A DNA stretch of 43,143 nt from an uncultured Pelagibacteraceae bacterium (lineage in GTDB: Bacteria; Pseudomonadota; Alphaproteobacteria; Pelagibacterales; Pelagibacteraceae), in the NCBI GenBank assembly GCA_902588625.1, contig CACIPU010000008.1, positions 1 through 43,143 of the forward strand. The letters are read 5' to 3'. Both the position numbers and the translations under genes were made by a program. Shown piece after piece: positions 7,972-15,987 of the stretch. The notes below the pieces were generated by a model, which had not been told where the DNA came from, ran no database searches, and worked only from the letters and a program-made list of their open reading frames with translations. How positions within the stretch are numbered: the stretch's first letter is position 1; every line of letters starts with the position of its first letter.

Positions 7972-9007
7972 ATTACCAGAAAAATCTGTTGATTTTTTCA
8001 AAGATAATCAAAATCAAATATTTGAAAGCGGCAACCTTGCAGAAGGACCGTGGAACGATAAATTATCAGAAAAAATAAAATCAATTTGTAACGTTAAAGA
8101 AGCAATCTGTGTTAATTCAAATGGAAGTGGATTAGTAGCATTACTACTTATTTATAAAGAGTATTACGGTAGAACGAGTATAATGATTCAATCTAATACT
8201 ATGTATGGAGTTAAAACAATTACTAAAACAGCTGGTTACAATTTAGTAGATTTAATTGACTGCCAGATAGAAACATTAATGCCCTCTTATGAGGATCTAA
8301 AAAAAACGGTAGATAATTATAAAGGAGAATTAAACAAATTAGTTATTATGTTAAGTGATATTGGGGGTATTATAAATCCAGATATTGTAAAAATAGCAAG
8401 ATACTGTAAAGAAAAAAATATTATTTTGCTTGAAGATGCCGCACATAGTTTCGGATCAACTTTAAATAATAAATTTTCTGGCACATTTGGAAACGCTGGT
8501 GTTTATTCGTATTATTCAACAAAAGCAATTTTTGCAGGGGAAGGTGGAATTGTTGTAACCAATGATAAAAAAATTGGAAATCTAATGAAAGATTTTATTG
8601 CCTATGACCGCTTCAAACAAAAAATGGAAATTGGATGTAATATAAGACTTCCTGAATTACAAGCTTTAATGGTTTATTCAGTTGTAAAAGAATATAAAGA
8701 AATAATCAAAGATAAGTTACAAACTGCAAAAAAATATGAAGAAGCATGTAAAAAATTTAATATAGAATATATTAATCAAAATGGGAAATTTGGTAACGGC
8801 AATTTTTACAAATTTGTAATAATTTCTAAAAATAAAAATATTACTGAATTTCTTCCTACTATAAAAACGACTACCTCAAAAGTTTATGATTATGCGCTTG
8901 GTAATAGTAAAGCAATACCAAATAAACATTTATGCTTACCTATATGGTTCAAGCTTGAAGAATCTATATCTGATAAAGTTGTAAAAGAAATTAAAGGATC
9001 TACCTAA
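7958..9007 (+). CDS. DegT/DnrJ/EryC1/StrS-family PLP aminotransferase
   Basis: 349 aa from the ATG at 7958. The longer frame from 7886 begins with an implausible leader inside the oxidoreductase gene. Signatures: FESGNLAEGPWNDKLSEKI at the N-terminus, CVNSNGSGLVALLL (cofactor phosphate), ILLEDAAHSFGSTLNNKFSG with the PLP-contacting Asp, and YSYYSTKAIFAGEGG, whose Lys near residue 190 is the Schiff-base lysine. These enzymes aminate keto-sugar nucleotides. The C-terminal part is somewhat short compared with the typical 370-390 aa. It is the last gene of the glycan run; the tRNA-Val gene starts 17 bp after its stop. Confidence 0.83.
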   Translation: MGAIKLPEKSVDFFKDNQNQIFESGNLAEGPWNDKLSEKIKSICNVKEAICVNSNGSGLVALLLIYKEYYGRTSIMIQSNTMYGVKTITKTAGYNLVDLIDCQIETLMPSYEDLKKTVDNYKGELNKLVIMLSDIGGIINPDIVKIARYCKEKNIILLEDAAHSFGSTLNNKFSGTFGNAGVYSYYSTKAIFAGEGGIVVTNDKKIGNLMKDFIAYDRFKQKMEIGCNIRLPELQALMVYSVVKEYKEIIKDKLQTAKKYEEACKKFNIEYINQNGKFGNGNFYKFVIISKNKNITEFLPTIKTTTSKVYDYALGNSKAIPNKHLCLPIWFKLEESISDKVVKEIKGST

Positions 9008-9023
9008 AAAATGTTATAAAATT

Positions 9024-9098
9024 GGGTGTGTAGTTCAGTGGTAGAACGCTACGTTGACATCGTAGAGGTCATAAGTTCAATTCTTATCACACCCACCA
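9024..9098 (+). tRNA. tRNA-Val (GAC)
   Basis: A complete cloverleaf can be folded. Acceptor GGGTGTG/CACACCC (9024-9030 with 9088-9094), D arm GTTC/GAAC, anticodon stem CTACG/CGTAG with loop TTGACAT, T arm ATAAG/CTTAT with loop TTCAATT. The anticodon is GAC at 9056-9058, and discriminator A plus CCA is encoded (9095-9098). It lies 16 bp after the aminotransferase stop and 3 bp before the 3' end of the opposing radical SAM gene. No promoter with a usable leader is visible immediately upstream, so it is probably cut from a longer transcript. It marks the transition from the variable glycan cluster to conserved genes. Confidence 0.95.
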
Positions 9099-9101
9099 AA
9101 T

Positions 9102-11003
9102 CTACAAACCAGTCCGTAAGATATGTCTAATTTTTTCAACTCCAACAATATCAGCTATTGGTTTTCTATTTTTAATAACATGACCACGTAATGATCTTTT
9201 TATAGAACTTCTCTCATTATCAATTTTATGATTTAGCCTTTGAACTTTTTTGGATGTCATAAAAATACTATTAGCTCTATTCGACGAAAACATTTTTTGA
9301 ATGAGATATTCAAAATACAGCAATGATTTGACAACGGGATAAGCGATTGATCTCGGTATTGAATCGAAAATTTTATTTCCAACACAAAATTTATCTATTA
9401 GATATGTAATTTTTGTAAATTTTAAAGCTCTATATTTAAGTGAATGTCTAGGGTTTTTTGTCAAATGACCTTTATGGACATTTACATATCTTTTAGTTAA
9501 CTCATTATTTACATTATTTATTTTTCTAAAAGTTCGTGAAGCTTCAAATCTTAAAAGATAGTCCCAAAAAAGAACTTCACTAATTGGAGCACCGCTAAGA
9601 TTTATATAATAACGTTTAAAAGTTCCTGCATCTGAAACGCGTGTCAAATAATCAATTACATCCTGGTCGCCTTTTCCTATTACACCTACTTGTTCACCAT
9701 ATTCCCAAAGAGGTGTTCCTGGTAAAGGAAGAGCCCACATAATATCAAATGCTAGATGCTGAGGATGAACACCAAGCTTTCCTGCAATAGTTCCAATAAA
9801 TTCTCCTGTTTGTTTTACAGTTTCTTCATCTTCTCCTGGCATACCTACCATTACAGCCATGGGAGCATGTATTCCAATTTCAATACAAGAACTTAGCGCG
9901 TTATATACATCTTTAATAGAAAATACTTTTTCCATCATATCTAAAATTTTTTGGCTACCTGACTCGACTCCATATTTAAGAGCTGAACATCCTCTTTCCT
10001 TATAATATTTTAAATCATCTCTATTGGTGCTTGTACAACGAATACCAGCAGCAAACCAAAGTAAATTGTGTTTATGTAATATGTCAGCTACTTGATAAGC
10101 ATGTTTTTTATTAGATCCAAAATTCTCATCTAAAATTTGTATATAACCAACATCATAATTTTTTTTAAGGAATTTTAGATGATTTTCTAAATGTTCAAGA
10201 GGCTGGACCCTAAATCCTTTGGTAGATCTTTGACAGAATGTACATCTGGCTACACACCCTTTAGAAGAAAAGATTTGTCCAATGTTTTTTCCACGATTTT
10301 TATCTTTAGCGCGATCATCAAATCCAAACCAATGAGTTTCTGAAGCTACTTTTAAATAGTTATTAAATTCTTCTGGGCGATCTTTTAATCCACTTTTTAA
10401 TAGATTATAATCTGGATAAACTTGATCTTCAGCTGGGATTGCTTGGGCGAAACCATTTAAATTAATTTTTTTATCTTTATCCAAAAATGCCACACCTCTG
10501 ACTTCCTCTAATTTCATTTTTGACTGAAAATTATTTCTATCGGGATTTTCCATAATATGATTAAGTATTTTAATCCAGGCTATTTCTCCATCTCCAACAA
10601 CAGATAAGTCAATATTTGTACTTTTTAAAACTGCTTCTGAGCAAGCTGATAAATTTCCTCCCATTACTATCCAGCAATTTGGTAGCTCTTTTCTTATGAT
10701 AGAGGAGATTCTTTTAACTTGAGAATAAGAAGTCGAAACAACAGCACTCAATCCAACTACATCAGGTTTGTATGAAGCAAAATATTCTTTAACTTCTTCA
10801 TCCGATGGATAAAGCATGTCAATATCATAAAAATCATAGGATGATTTTGGAAAACCAGCTTTTTTCATAGCATCAACCAGACTAACAATAGCAACTTTTG
10901 GCATTATACCTAAAGAACCTTCTGATCTTTTTCTATCTAGACGCACACCCCAACCTTCAACTGGAACTGAACATAGGGATATTTTTATATTTTCTTTATC
11001 CAT
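9102..11003 (-). CDS. B12-binding-domain radical SAM protein
   Basis: 633 aa from the ATG at 11003; a GTG at 11018 would add five residues but is less likely. The N-terminal half is a cobalamin-binding-type Rossmann domain (YDFYDIDMLYPSDEE, PDVVGLSAVVSTSYSQ, WIVMGGNLSAC, VVGDGEIAW). The radical SAM domain follows, with GCVARCTFCQRS giving the CxxxCxxC cluster motif (Cys at about 250, 254, 257), then ILDENFG and ALKYGVESGSQKILDMMEK. The C-terminal 150 residues are basic and alpha-helical without an obvious name. Such class B enzymes methylate or rearrange unactivated carbons; the substrate is unknown. It is a single gene on the minus strand, convergent with tRNA-Val, with a good promoter at 11036-11064. 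Confidence 0.85.
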   Translation of the reverse strand: MDKENIKISLCSVPVEGWGVRLDRKRSEGSLGIMPKVAIVSLVDAMKKAGFPKSSYDFYDIDMLYPSDEEVKEYFASYKPDVVGLSAVVSTSYSQVKRISSIIRKELPNCWIVMGGNLSACSEAVLKSTNIDLSVVGDGEIAWIKILNHIMENPDRNNFQSKMKLEEVRGVAFLDKDKKINLNGFAQAIPAEDQVYPDYNLLKSGLKDRPEEFNNYLKVASETHWFGFDDRAKDKNRGKNIGQIFSSKGCVARCTFCQRSTKGFRVQPLEHLENHLKFLKKNYDVGYIQILDENFGSNKKHAYQVADILHKHNLLWFAAGIRCTSTNRDDLKYYKERGCSALKYGVESGSQKILDMMEKVFSIKDVYNALSSCIEIGIHAPMAVMVGMPGEDEETVKQTGEFIGTIAGKLGVHPQHLAFDIMWALPLPGTPLWEYGEQVGVIGKGDQDVIDYLTRVSDAGTFKRYYINLSGAPISEVLFWDYLLRFEASRTFRKINNVNNELTKRYVNVHKGHLTKNPRHSLKYRALKFTKITYLIDKFCVGNKIFDSIPRSIAYPVVKSLLYFEYLIQKMFSSNRANSIFMTSKKVQRLNHKIDNERSSIKRSLRGHVIKNRKPIADIVGVEKIRHILRTGL

Positions 11004-11035
11004 AACTTTTAAAAGCACTTTTTAGAATTTATTTA

Positions 11036-11064
11036 ATTATAGCGTTCATTTATTGAACAGTAAA
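11036..11064 (-). promoter_or_regulatory. Promoter of the radical SAM gene with an internal inverted repeat
   Basis: Read on the minus strand: -35 TTTACT (11064-11059), 17-bp spacer, -10 TATAAT (11041-11036), then 32 bp to the ATG at 11003. The spacer contains a perfect 5-bp inverted repeat GTTCA-N5-TGAAC (11044-11058), so a regulator bound there would block polymerase directly. Seen in sequence; promoter activity and a regulator are inferred. Confidence 0.5.
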
Positions 11065-11120
11065 GGCTAATATCATCTTCCATTAATTATTGGTAAGCAT
11101 TATCTGGGGATTTTTACCTA

Positions 11121-11147
11121 TTTACAAAAAACTTTAATGAATATATA
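11121..11147 (+). promoter_or_regulatory. Possible promoter for the detached 5S rRNA gene
   Basis: TTTACA at 11121-11126 and TATATA at 11142-11147, separated by 15 bp, lie just upstream of 5S rRNA. The 16S-23S genes are not in this window, so the 5S gene would need its own promoter. The spacing is short, so the exact boxes are uncertain. Confidence 0.35.
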
Positions 11148-11154
11148 CCCTTAT

Positions 11155-11270
11155 TGCCGGTGATTATTGCGAAGGGGCCATACCCGATCCCATTCCGAAC
11201 TCGGAAGTCAAGACCTTCAGCGCCGATGGTACTTTGTCTTAAGGCATGGAAGAGTAGGACATTGCCGGCA
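11155..11270 (+). rRNA. rrf: 5S ribosomal RNA
   Basis: About 116 nt. The conserved core CCGATCCCATTCCGAACTCG and GAAGTC are present, and the ends pair as TGCCGG (11155-11160) with CCGGCA (11265-11270). G+C content is conspicuously higher than in the flanking DNA. No 23S or 16S sequence is in the window, so this 5S is detached from them by at least the left 11 kb, as reported for Pelagibacter. rpmJ begins 12 bp downstream and could be cotranscribed. Open reading frames crossing this interval on either strand are chance. Confidence 0.95.
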
Positions 11271-11282
11271 TATAGAAATATT

Positions 11283-11408
11283 ATGAAAGTAGTTAGCTCC
11301 CTAAAATCACATAAAAAAAGAGATCTTAATTCTAAGTTAGTTAGAAGAAGAGGGCGCATTTATATAATAAATAAAAAAAATCCTAAGTATAAAGTTAGAC
11401 AAAGATAG
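11283..11408 (+). CDS. rpmJ: 50S ribosomal protein L36
   Basis: 41 aa, the normal length for the long form of L36. It reads [14 protein letters not shown], then [22 protein letters not shown], matching the alphaproteobacterial pattern. It lacks the zinc-binding CxxC...H motif of the 37-38-aa form, as expected for this type. The basic protein binds 23S rRNA in the large subunit. It sits between 5S rRNA and pntAA; only 5 bp separate its stop from the pntAA ATG. The open frame extends upstream through the 5S gene, but the start must be the ATG at 11283. Confidence 0.93.
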   Translation: MKVVSSLKSHKKRDLNSKLVRRRGRIYIINKKNPKYKVRQR

Positions 11409-11413
11409 CAATA

Positions 11414-12505
11414 ATGAAAAATATTGGATCTGTTAAAGAAGATCTAAATACTGAAAAAAGAATTTCTATAACACCAGAATTAGTAAAGAAATATATTAAT
11501 TTAGGTTTTGTCATTAATCTAGAAAAAAACTATGCTGAACATTTAAATATAAATGATGAAGATTACAAAAAAAATGGAGCAAATATTTATTCTTCAAAAG
11601 AAGAAGTTTTTCATAAATCAGATATCATATTAAAAGTTAACTTTCTTACTGAAACAGAAAGCAACTTAATAAAAAGTAAATCTATTTTTATTGCGCAATT
11701 TGATACTAATCTAAATAAAAATATAACTAGCAAAGCAAGCAAACAAGATATAAATTTTTTTTCTCTTAATTTATTACCAAGAATAACAAGAGCTCAATCT
11801 ATGGATGTTCTTTCATCACAAGCCAATTTAGCTGGTTATAAAGCAGTTTTAGAATCCTTTTCAAAATTTGAAAAAGTAATACCTATGATGATGACAGCAG
11901 CAGGAACTATTCCAGCTACAAAAGTTTTAGTTATTGGTGCGGGTGTGGCTGGGCTACAGGCAATAGCAACTGCAAAAAGAATGGGAGCAATTGTTTTTGC
12001 AACTGATGTGAGAACGGCATCCAAAGAACAAGTCGAGAGCCTTGGTGGAAAATTCCTAATGGTCGAAGGCCATGAAAATTTAGAAACGGAAGGTGGATAT
12101 GCCAAGGAAACCTCAGAAGATTTTAAAAAGAAACAAGAAGATCTTTTAAGCGATACTTTAAAAAAAATTGATATTGTAATATGTACCGCTTTGATTCCAG
12201 GTAAAAAAGCTCCATTAATTATTAAAGAAAAAATGATAGATAATATGCAACGAGGATCATTAATTTATGATTTGGCAGCTATTCAAGGTGGGAACTCAGC
12301 TCTTACAGAAATAGATAAGATTGTAGACAGAAATGGTGTTAAAATAATAGGGGACAGAAATATTCTTAATAAACTACCTATTTCTGCGTCAAACTTATAT
12401 GCAAAAAATTTATTCAATTTTGTTTTAAATCTTTATGATAAAGAAAATAAAAAAATTAATATTAATTTAGAGGATGAGATAATTAAAAAAACACTAATCA
12501 AATAA
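11414..12505 (+). CDS. pntAA: NAD(P) transhydrogenase subunit alpha part 1
   Basis: 363 aa, the NAD(H)-binding domain I of proton-translocating transhydrogenase (NADH + NADP+ to NAD+ + NADPH, driven by the proton gradient). Seen: KEDLNTEKRISITPELVKK at the N-terminus, the alanine-dehydrogenase-like NFFSLNLLPRITRAQSMDVLSSQ region split over about residues 115-135, then the Rossmann motif VLVIGAGVAGLQAIATAKRMG and the acidic ATDVR. The mobile-loop region GGYAKE is present. Separate alpha1, alpha2 and beta genes follow each other here, the arrangement known from Rhodospirillum and most Alphaproteobacteria. Confidence 0.95.
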   Translation: MKNIGSVKEDLNTEKRISITPELVKKYINLGFVINLEKNYAEHLNINDEDYKKNGANIYSSKEEVFHKSDIILKVNFLTETESNLIKSKSIFIAQFDTNLNKNITSKASKQDINFFSLNLLPRITRAQSMDVLSSQANLAGYKAVLESFSKFEKVIPMMMTAAGTIPATKVLVIGAGVAGLQAIATAKRMGAIVFATDVRTASKEQVESLGGKFLMVEGHENLETEGGYAKETSEDFKKKQEDLLSDTLKKIDIVICTALIPGKKAPLIIKEKMIDNMQRGSLIYDLAAIQGGNSALTEIDKIVDRNGVKIIGDRNILNKLPISASNLYAKNLFNFVLNLYDKENKKININLEDEIIKKTLIK

Positions 12506-12509
12506 AATT

Positions 12510-12818
12510 ATGGAAATTGATCCCTTTATATTTAGACTAAGTATATTTATTTTATCAATCTTTATAGGTTACTATGTTGTTTGGAGTGTAACGCCATCGC
12601 TTCATACTCCATTAATGTCTGTAACTAATGCAATTTCATCAGTAATTATAGTTGGAGCAATAATTGCTGCATTAGCAGGAAATTCTGAAAATATTTTTGA
12701 TACTGCAAACATATTTGGTTTTTTGGCAATAATTTTGGCAGCAATAAATATTTTTGGGGGATTCTTAGTAACTCAAAGAATGCTTGCAATGTATAAAAAA
12801 AAGAAGAAAGGCAAATAA
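12510..12818 (+). CDS. pntAB: NAD(P) transhydrogenase subunit alpha part 2
   Basis: 102 aa membrane subunit with three hydrophobic helices: one at the N-terminus (FRLSIFILSIFIGYYVVWSV), one around NAISSVIIVGAIIAALAG, and one around FGFLAIILAAINIFGGFLV. The protein ends in a lysine-rich tail (MYKKKKKGK), which should be cytoplasmic. The motif TPSLHTPLMSVTNAISS is the conserved segment of this family. It starts 4 bp after pntAA and ends 2 bp before pntB, so the three genes are one operon. Confidence 0.95.
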   Translation: MEIDPFIFRLSIFILSIFIGYYVVWSVTPSLHTPLMSVTNAISSVIIVGAIIAALAGNSENIFDTANIFGFLAIILAAINIFGGFLVTQRMLAMYKKKKKGK

Positions 12819-12820
12819 AT

Positions 12821-14215
12821 ATGTCGGCGAATTTATTAGCAATTTTTTATCTAATTTCAGGAGTTTTATTTATTTTAGCTCTGAGAGGACTTTCATCTCC
12901 CGAAACATCAAGAAAAGGAAACTTGTTTGGAATTATAGGTATGTTAATTGCTATTGGAGTTACATTTTTATCTATAGGAAATTTTTCAACAGGATTTTTA
13001 TATCTTTTGGTGTTCTTATTAATTGGTGGATCCATAGGAGCATTTATTGCATTTAAAATACCAATGACAGCAATGCCTGAACTAGTTGCAGGATTTCATA
13101 GTTTAGTTGGTTTAGCAGCAGTATTTGTTGCCATATCAGCTTTTTTAAATCCAGAAGTCTTTAATTTAGGTTCGTCAGGAAATATCAAAATAGCAAGTTT
13201 AATTGAAATGTCTTTAGGTGCCTCAATAGGAGCAATTACATTTACGGGATCAATAATTGCTTTTTTAAAACTCAGAGGAATTATGTCGGGCAATCCAATA
13301 ACTTTTATAGGACAACATTACCTTAATTTGTTATTAGGTTTATCAATAGCAGCATTAATTTTTTATCTTTGCAAAACACAATTAGAAAGTCTTTTTTGGT
13401 TACTAATTGCAATATCTTTTTTATTAGGAGTTTTATTAATTATACCAATCGGAGGTGCGGACATGCCTGTTGTAATTTCAATGCTAAATTCATATTCAGG
13501 TTGGGCTGCAGCAGGAATAGGGTTCACATTGGAAAATACTGCTTTAATAATTACAGGAGCATTAGTTGGATCTTCTGGGGCAATTTTATCTTATATAATG
13601 TGTAAAGGTATGAACCGTTCTTTCTTTAGTGTAATTTTAGGAGGCTTTGGTGGAACAGATCAATCTTCATCTGCAAAAGGTAAAGAACAAAAACCCGTTA
13701 AAAGTGGAAATGCGGAAGATGCAGCTTTTTTAATGAAAAATGCATCAACAGTTATCATCGTTCCGGGATATGGTATGGCAGTAGCACAAGCTCAGCATGC
13801 TTTAAGAGAAATGGTAGATACCTTAAAGAAAAATGGTATTAAAGTTACGTATGCCATCCATCCAGTTGCAGGAAGAATGCCAGGACATATGAATGTTTTG
13901 CTCGCGGAAGCAAATGTACCGTATGATGAAGTTTTTGAATTAGATGAAATAAATAACGATTTTGCTAATGCTGATGTAGCATTTGTAATTGGAGCGAATG
14001 ATGTTACAAATCCTGTAGCAAAAACCGATCCACAAAGTCCAATATATGGAATGCCAGTTTTAGATGTTGAAAAATGTAAATCTATATTATTTGTAAAACG
14101 AAGCTTATCACCTGGCTACGCAGGTATTGATAATGAATTATTTTATAGAGATAATACGCTAATGCTTTTTGCAGATGCCAAAAAAATGACAGAAGATATA
14201 ACTAAAAATCTTTAG
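12821..14215 (+). CDS. pntB: NAD(P) transhydrogenase subunit beta
   Basis: 464 aa. The N-terminal 280 residues form about eight or nine transmembrane helices, including MTAMPELVAGFHSLVGLAA with the conserved His of the proton path and GADMPVVISMLNSYSGWAAA. The C-terminal NADP(H)-binding domain III starts after a flexible linker (GGTDQSSSAKGKEQKPVKSG) and contains VIIVPGYGMAVAQAQHALREM, HPVAGRMPGHMNVLLAEA, VIGANDVTNP and VKRSLSPGYAGIDNELF. It is full length. The product gives SAR11-like cells NADPH for biosynthesis. Confidence 0.96.
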   Translation: MSANLLAIFYLISGVLFILALRGLSSPETSRKGNLFGIIGMLIAIGVTFLSIGNFSTGFLYLLVFLLIGGSIGAFIAFKIPMTAMPELVAGFHSLVGLAAVFVAISAFLNPEVFNLGSSGNIKIASLIEMSLGASIGAITFTGSIIAFLKLRGIMSGNPITFIGQHYLNLLLGLSIAALIFYLCKTQLESLFWLLIAISFLLGVLLIIPIGGADMPVVISMLNSYSGWAAAGIGFTLENTALIITGALVGSSGAILSYIMCKGMNRSFFSVILGGFGGTDQSSSAKGKEQKPVKSGNAEDAAFLMKNASTVIIVPGYGMAVAQAQHALREMVDTLKKNGIKVTYAIHPVAGRMPGHMNVLLAEANVPYDEVFELDEINNDFANADVAFVIGANDVTNPVAKTDPQSPIYGMPVLDVEKCKSILFVKRSLSPGYAGIDNELFYRDNTLMLFADAKKMTEDITKNL

Positions 14216-14224
14216 GACCTATAA

Positions 14225-14923
14225 ATGAGAGCGAAAATTTTTTGTGATATTGCTGAATTAAATCAAATAAAAAAATTTAATAAAAAGAAAATTGTTAGAG
14301 GATTCACTACTAATCCGAGCCTGATGAGAAAGGCAGGGGCCAAGGACTATAAGTCTTATGCAAAACAAATTCTTAAAATTTGCAATAATAAGCCTGTTTC
14401 GTTAGAAGTATTTGCTGACGATTATTTGGGCATAAGAAAGCAAGCTTTGCAAATTAGTACTTGGGGAAAAAATGTTTATGTAAAAATACCAATCACTAAT
14501 TCAAAAGGTATTTTTATGGGAAAAATTATTAAAGAACTTAATAAAAAAAATATTAAATTAAATATAACCGCTGTTTATACAGCTCAACAAACCAAAAAAA
14601 TTTTAAAAGTAATTAATAAAAATACAAAAGTAATAATTTCTATTTTTGCTGGAAGAGCTGGAGATGTTGGAAAAGATCCTGTCCCAGAATTTAAGAAAAG
14701 TATTTCATTATCCAAAAAGTATAAAAATGTTGAAATATTATGGGCAAGTGTAAGAGAACCATATAATTTTACGCAGGCTAATCAATTAGGATGTCATATA
14801 GTTACTATTCCTCCTATAATAATTGAAAAAATAGAAAATTTTGGCAAGTCGTTCGATAAACTAACAAAAGAAACAGTAAAAGCTTTTTTAAATGATAGCA
14901 AAAAATCAAATTTTAGAATTTAA
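14225..14923 (+). CDS. Transaldolase / fructose-6-phosphate aldolase family protein
   Basis: 232 aa TIM-barrel. It starts IFCDIAELNQIKKF and continues with VRGFTTNPSLMRKAG, VSLEVFAD, NVYVKIPITNSKG (Lys87, the Schiff-base lysine), NITAVYTAQQTKKI, IISIFAGRAGDVGKDP and EILWASVREPYNF, all in the expected order for the short transaldolase (TalC/MipB) subfamily. It would move a dihydroxyacetone unit between sugar phosphates in the non-oxidative pentose phosphate pathway, or cleave fructose 6-phosphate. It follows pntB by 9 bp and may be cotranscribed, which couples NADPH supply and pentose phosphates. I leave the symbol empty because the two activities cannot be told apart by eye. Confidence 0.87.
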   Translation: MRAKIFCDIAELNQIKKFNKKKIVRGFTTNPSLMRKAGAKDYKSYAKQILKICNNKPVSLEVFADDYLGIRKQALQISTWGKNVYVKIPITNSKGIFMGKIIKELNKKNIKLNITAVYTAQQTKKILKVINKNTKVIISIFAGRAGDVGKDPVPEFKKSISLSKKYKNVEILWASVREPYNFTQANQLGCHIVTIPPIIIEKIENFGKSFDKLTKETVKAFLNDSKKSNFRI

Positions 14924-14991
14924 CTTTAATATGCCTTTAATTTTGTGTTAAAACAAATTATGAATTTAATAATAATTTAAATTTTTTTTTG

Positions 14992-15972
14992 ATGTCAAAA
15001 ATTGCACTTATAACAGGTATTACAGGTCAAGATGGATCATATCTTGCAGAGCTTTTATTATCTAAAGGATATAAGGTACATGGAATAGTAAGAAGAGTAG
15101 CTCTCGAAGATGAAACTCATAGACTTTGGAGAATAAGAGGAATTTTAAAAGATATAAATTTACACGCAGGTTCTCTAGAAAGTTATGCAAGTTTATTTAA
15201 TATAATTTTAAAAATAAAACCTAGCGAAGTATACCATTTAGCAGCACAAAGCTATGTTGGTTATTCTTTTGAAGATGAATTTTCAACCCTTAATATTAAT
15301 ATTAATGGAACTCACTACTTACTTTCTGCAGTAAAAGAATTCGCAGCGAGTAAGGTAAGATTTTATTTTGCCGGATCTTCAGAAATGTTTGGAAAAGTTA
15401 AAACAATTCCTCAAAATGAAAAAACAGTTTTTAATCCTAGATCTTCTTATGGTATATCTAAAGTAACGGGTTTTCATTTAGTAAAAAATTATAGAGAAGC
15501 TTATAATCTTCATGCATCAAATGGAATATTGTTTAATCATGAATCTCCAAGAAGAGGATTTGAATTTGTAACTAGAAAAATATCGCACGCAGTAGCAAGA
15601 ATTAAAAAAGGATCAAAAGAAAAATTAAAATTAGGAAATATAAATGCAAAAAGAGATTGGGGACACGCCAAGGATTATGTAGAAGCTATGTGGTCAATGC
15701 TTCAAAAAGATACTCCAGATGATTATGTTATTGGAACCGGAAAAGATCATTCAGTAGAAGACTTTGCCAAAAAAGCGTTTTCACATGTTGGTTTAAATTA
15801 CAAAGATCATGTTGTGATAGACCAAAAACTAATAAGACCAGCTGAAGTAGATACTCTTTTGGCTGATTATTCTAAAGCGAAGAAAAATTTAAATTGGGAA
15901 CCAAAAATATCTTTTGATGATTTAGTAAAAAATATGGTTGATCACGATTTAGAAAACATTAATAAGATATAA
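14992..15972 (+). CDS. gmd: GDP-mannose 4,6-dehydratase
   Basis: 326 aa from the ATG at 14992; a TTG immediately upstream is also in frame. It makes GDP-4-keto-6-deoxymannose from GDP-mannose, the step before fucose, rhamnose or perosamine. Evidence: ITGITGQDGSYLAELLLSKGY (GxxGxxG), HGIVRRVALEDETHRLW, HLAAQSYVGYSF, the catalytic FAGSSEMFG and SSYGISK (YxxxK), FNHESPRRGFEFVTRKI and NAKRDWGHAKDYVEAMW, all typical of Gmd. No fucose synthase (fcl/wcaG) or rhamnose reductase is next to it, and it lies 6 kb outside the glycan cluster. Confidence 0.93.
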   Translation: MSKIALITGITGQDGSYLAELLLSKGYKVHGIVRRVALEDETHRLWRIRGILKDINLHAGSLESYASLFNIILKIKPSEVYHLAAQSYVGYSFEDEFSTLNININGTHYLLSAVKEFAASKVRFYFAGSSEMFGKVKTIPQNEKTVFNPRSSYGISKVTGFHLVKNYREAYNLHASNGILFNHESPRRGFEFVTRKISHAVARIKKGSKEKLKLGNINAKRDWGHAKDYVEAMWSMLQKDTPDDYVIGTGKDHSVEDFAKKAFSHVGLNYKDHVVIDQKLIRPAEVDTLLADYSKAKKNLNWEPKISFDDLVKNMVDHDLENINKI

Positions 15973-15987
15973 TTTATTATTATATAA

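Noticed and set aside
9015-9020. TATAAA just before tRNA-Val as a promoter
   Set aside because: It would place the transcription start inside the mature tRNA, leaving no 5' leader.
11114-11359. Open frames on both strands across the 5S region
   Set aside because: The interval is a structured 5S rRNA; only the last 41 codons of the plus-strand frame (rpmJ, from 11283) are a real gene.
12784-13605. Extra plus-strand frames inside pntB (12784-13056 and 13369-13605)
   Set aside because: They are in another frame of a fully supported pntB gene and show no protein-like motifs.
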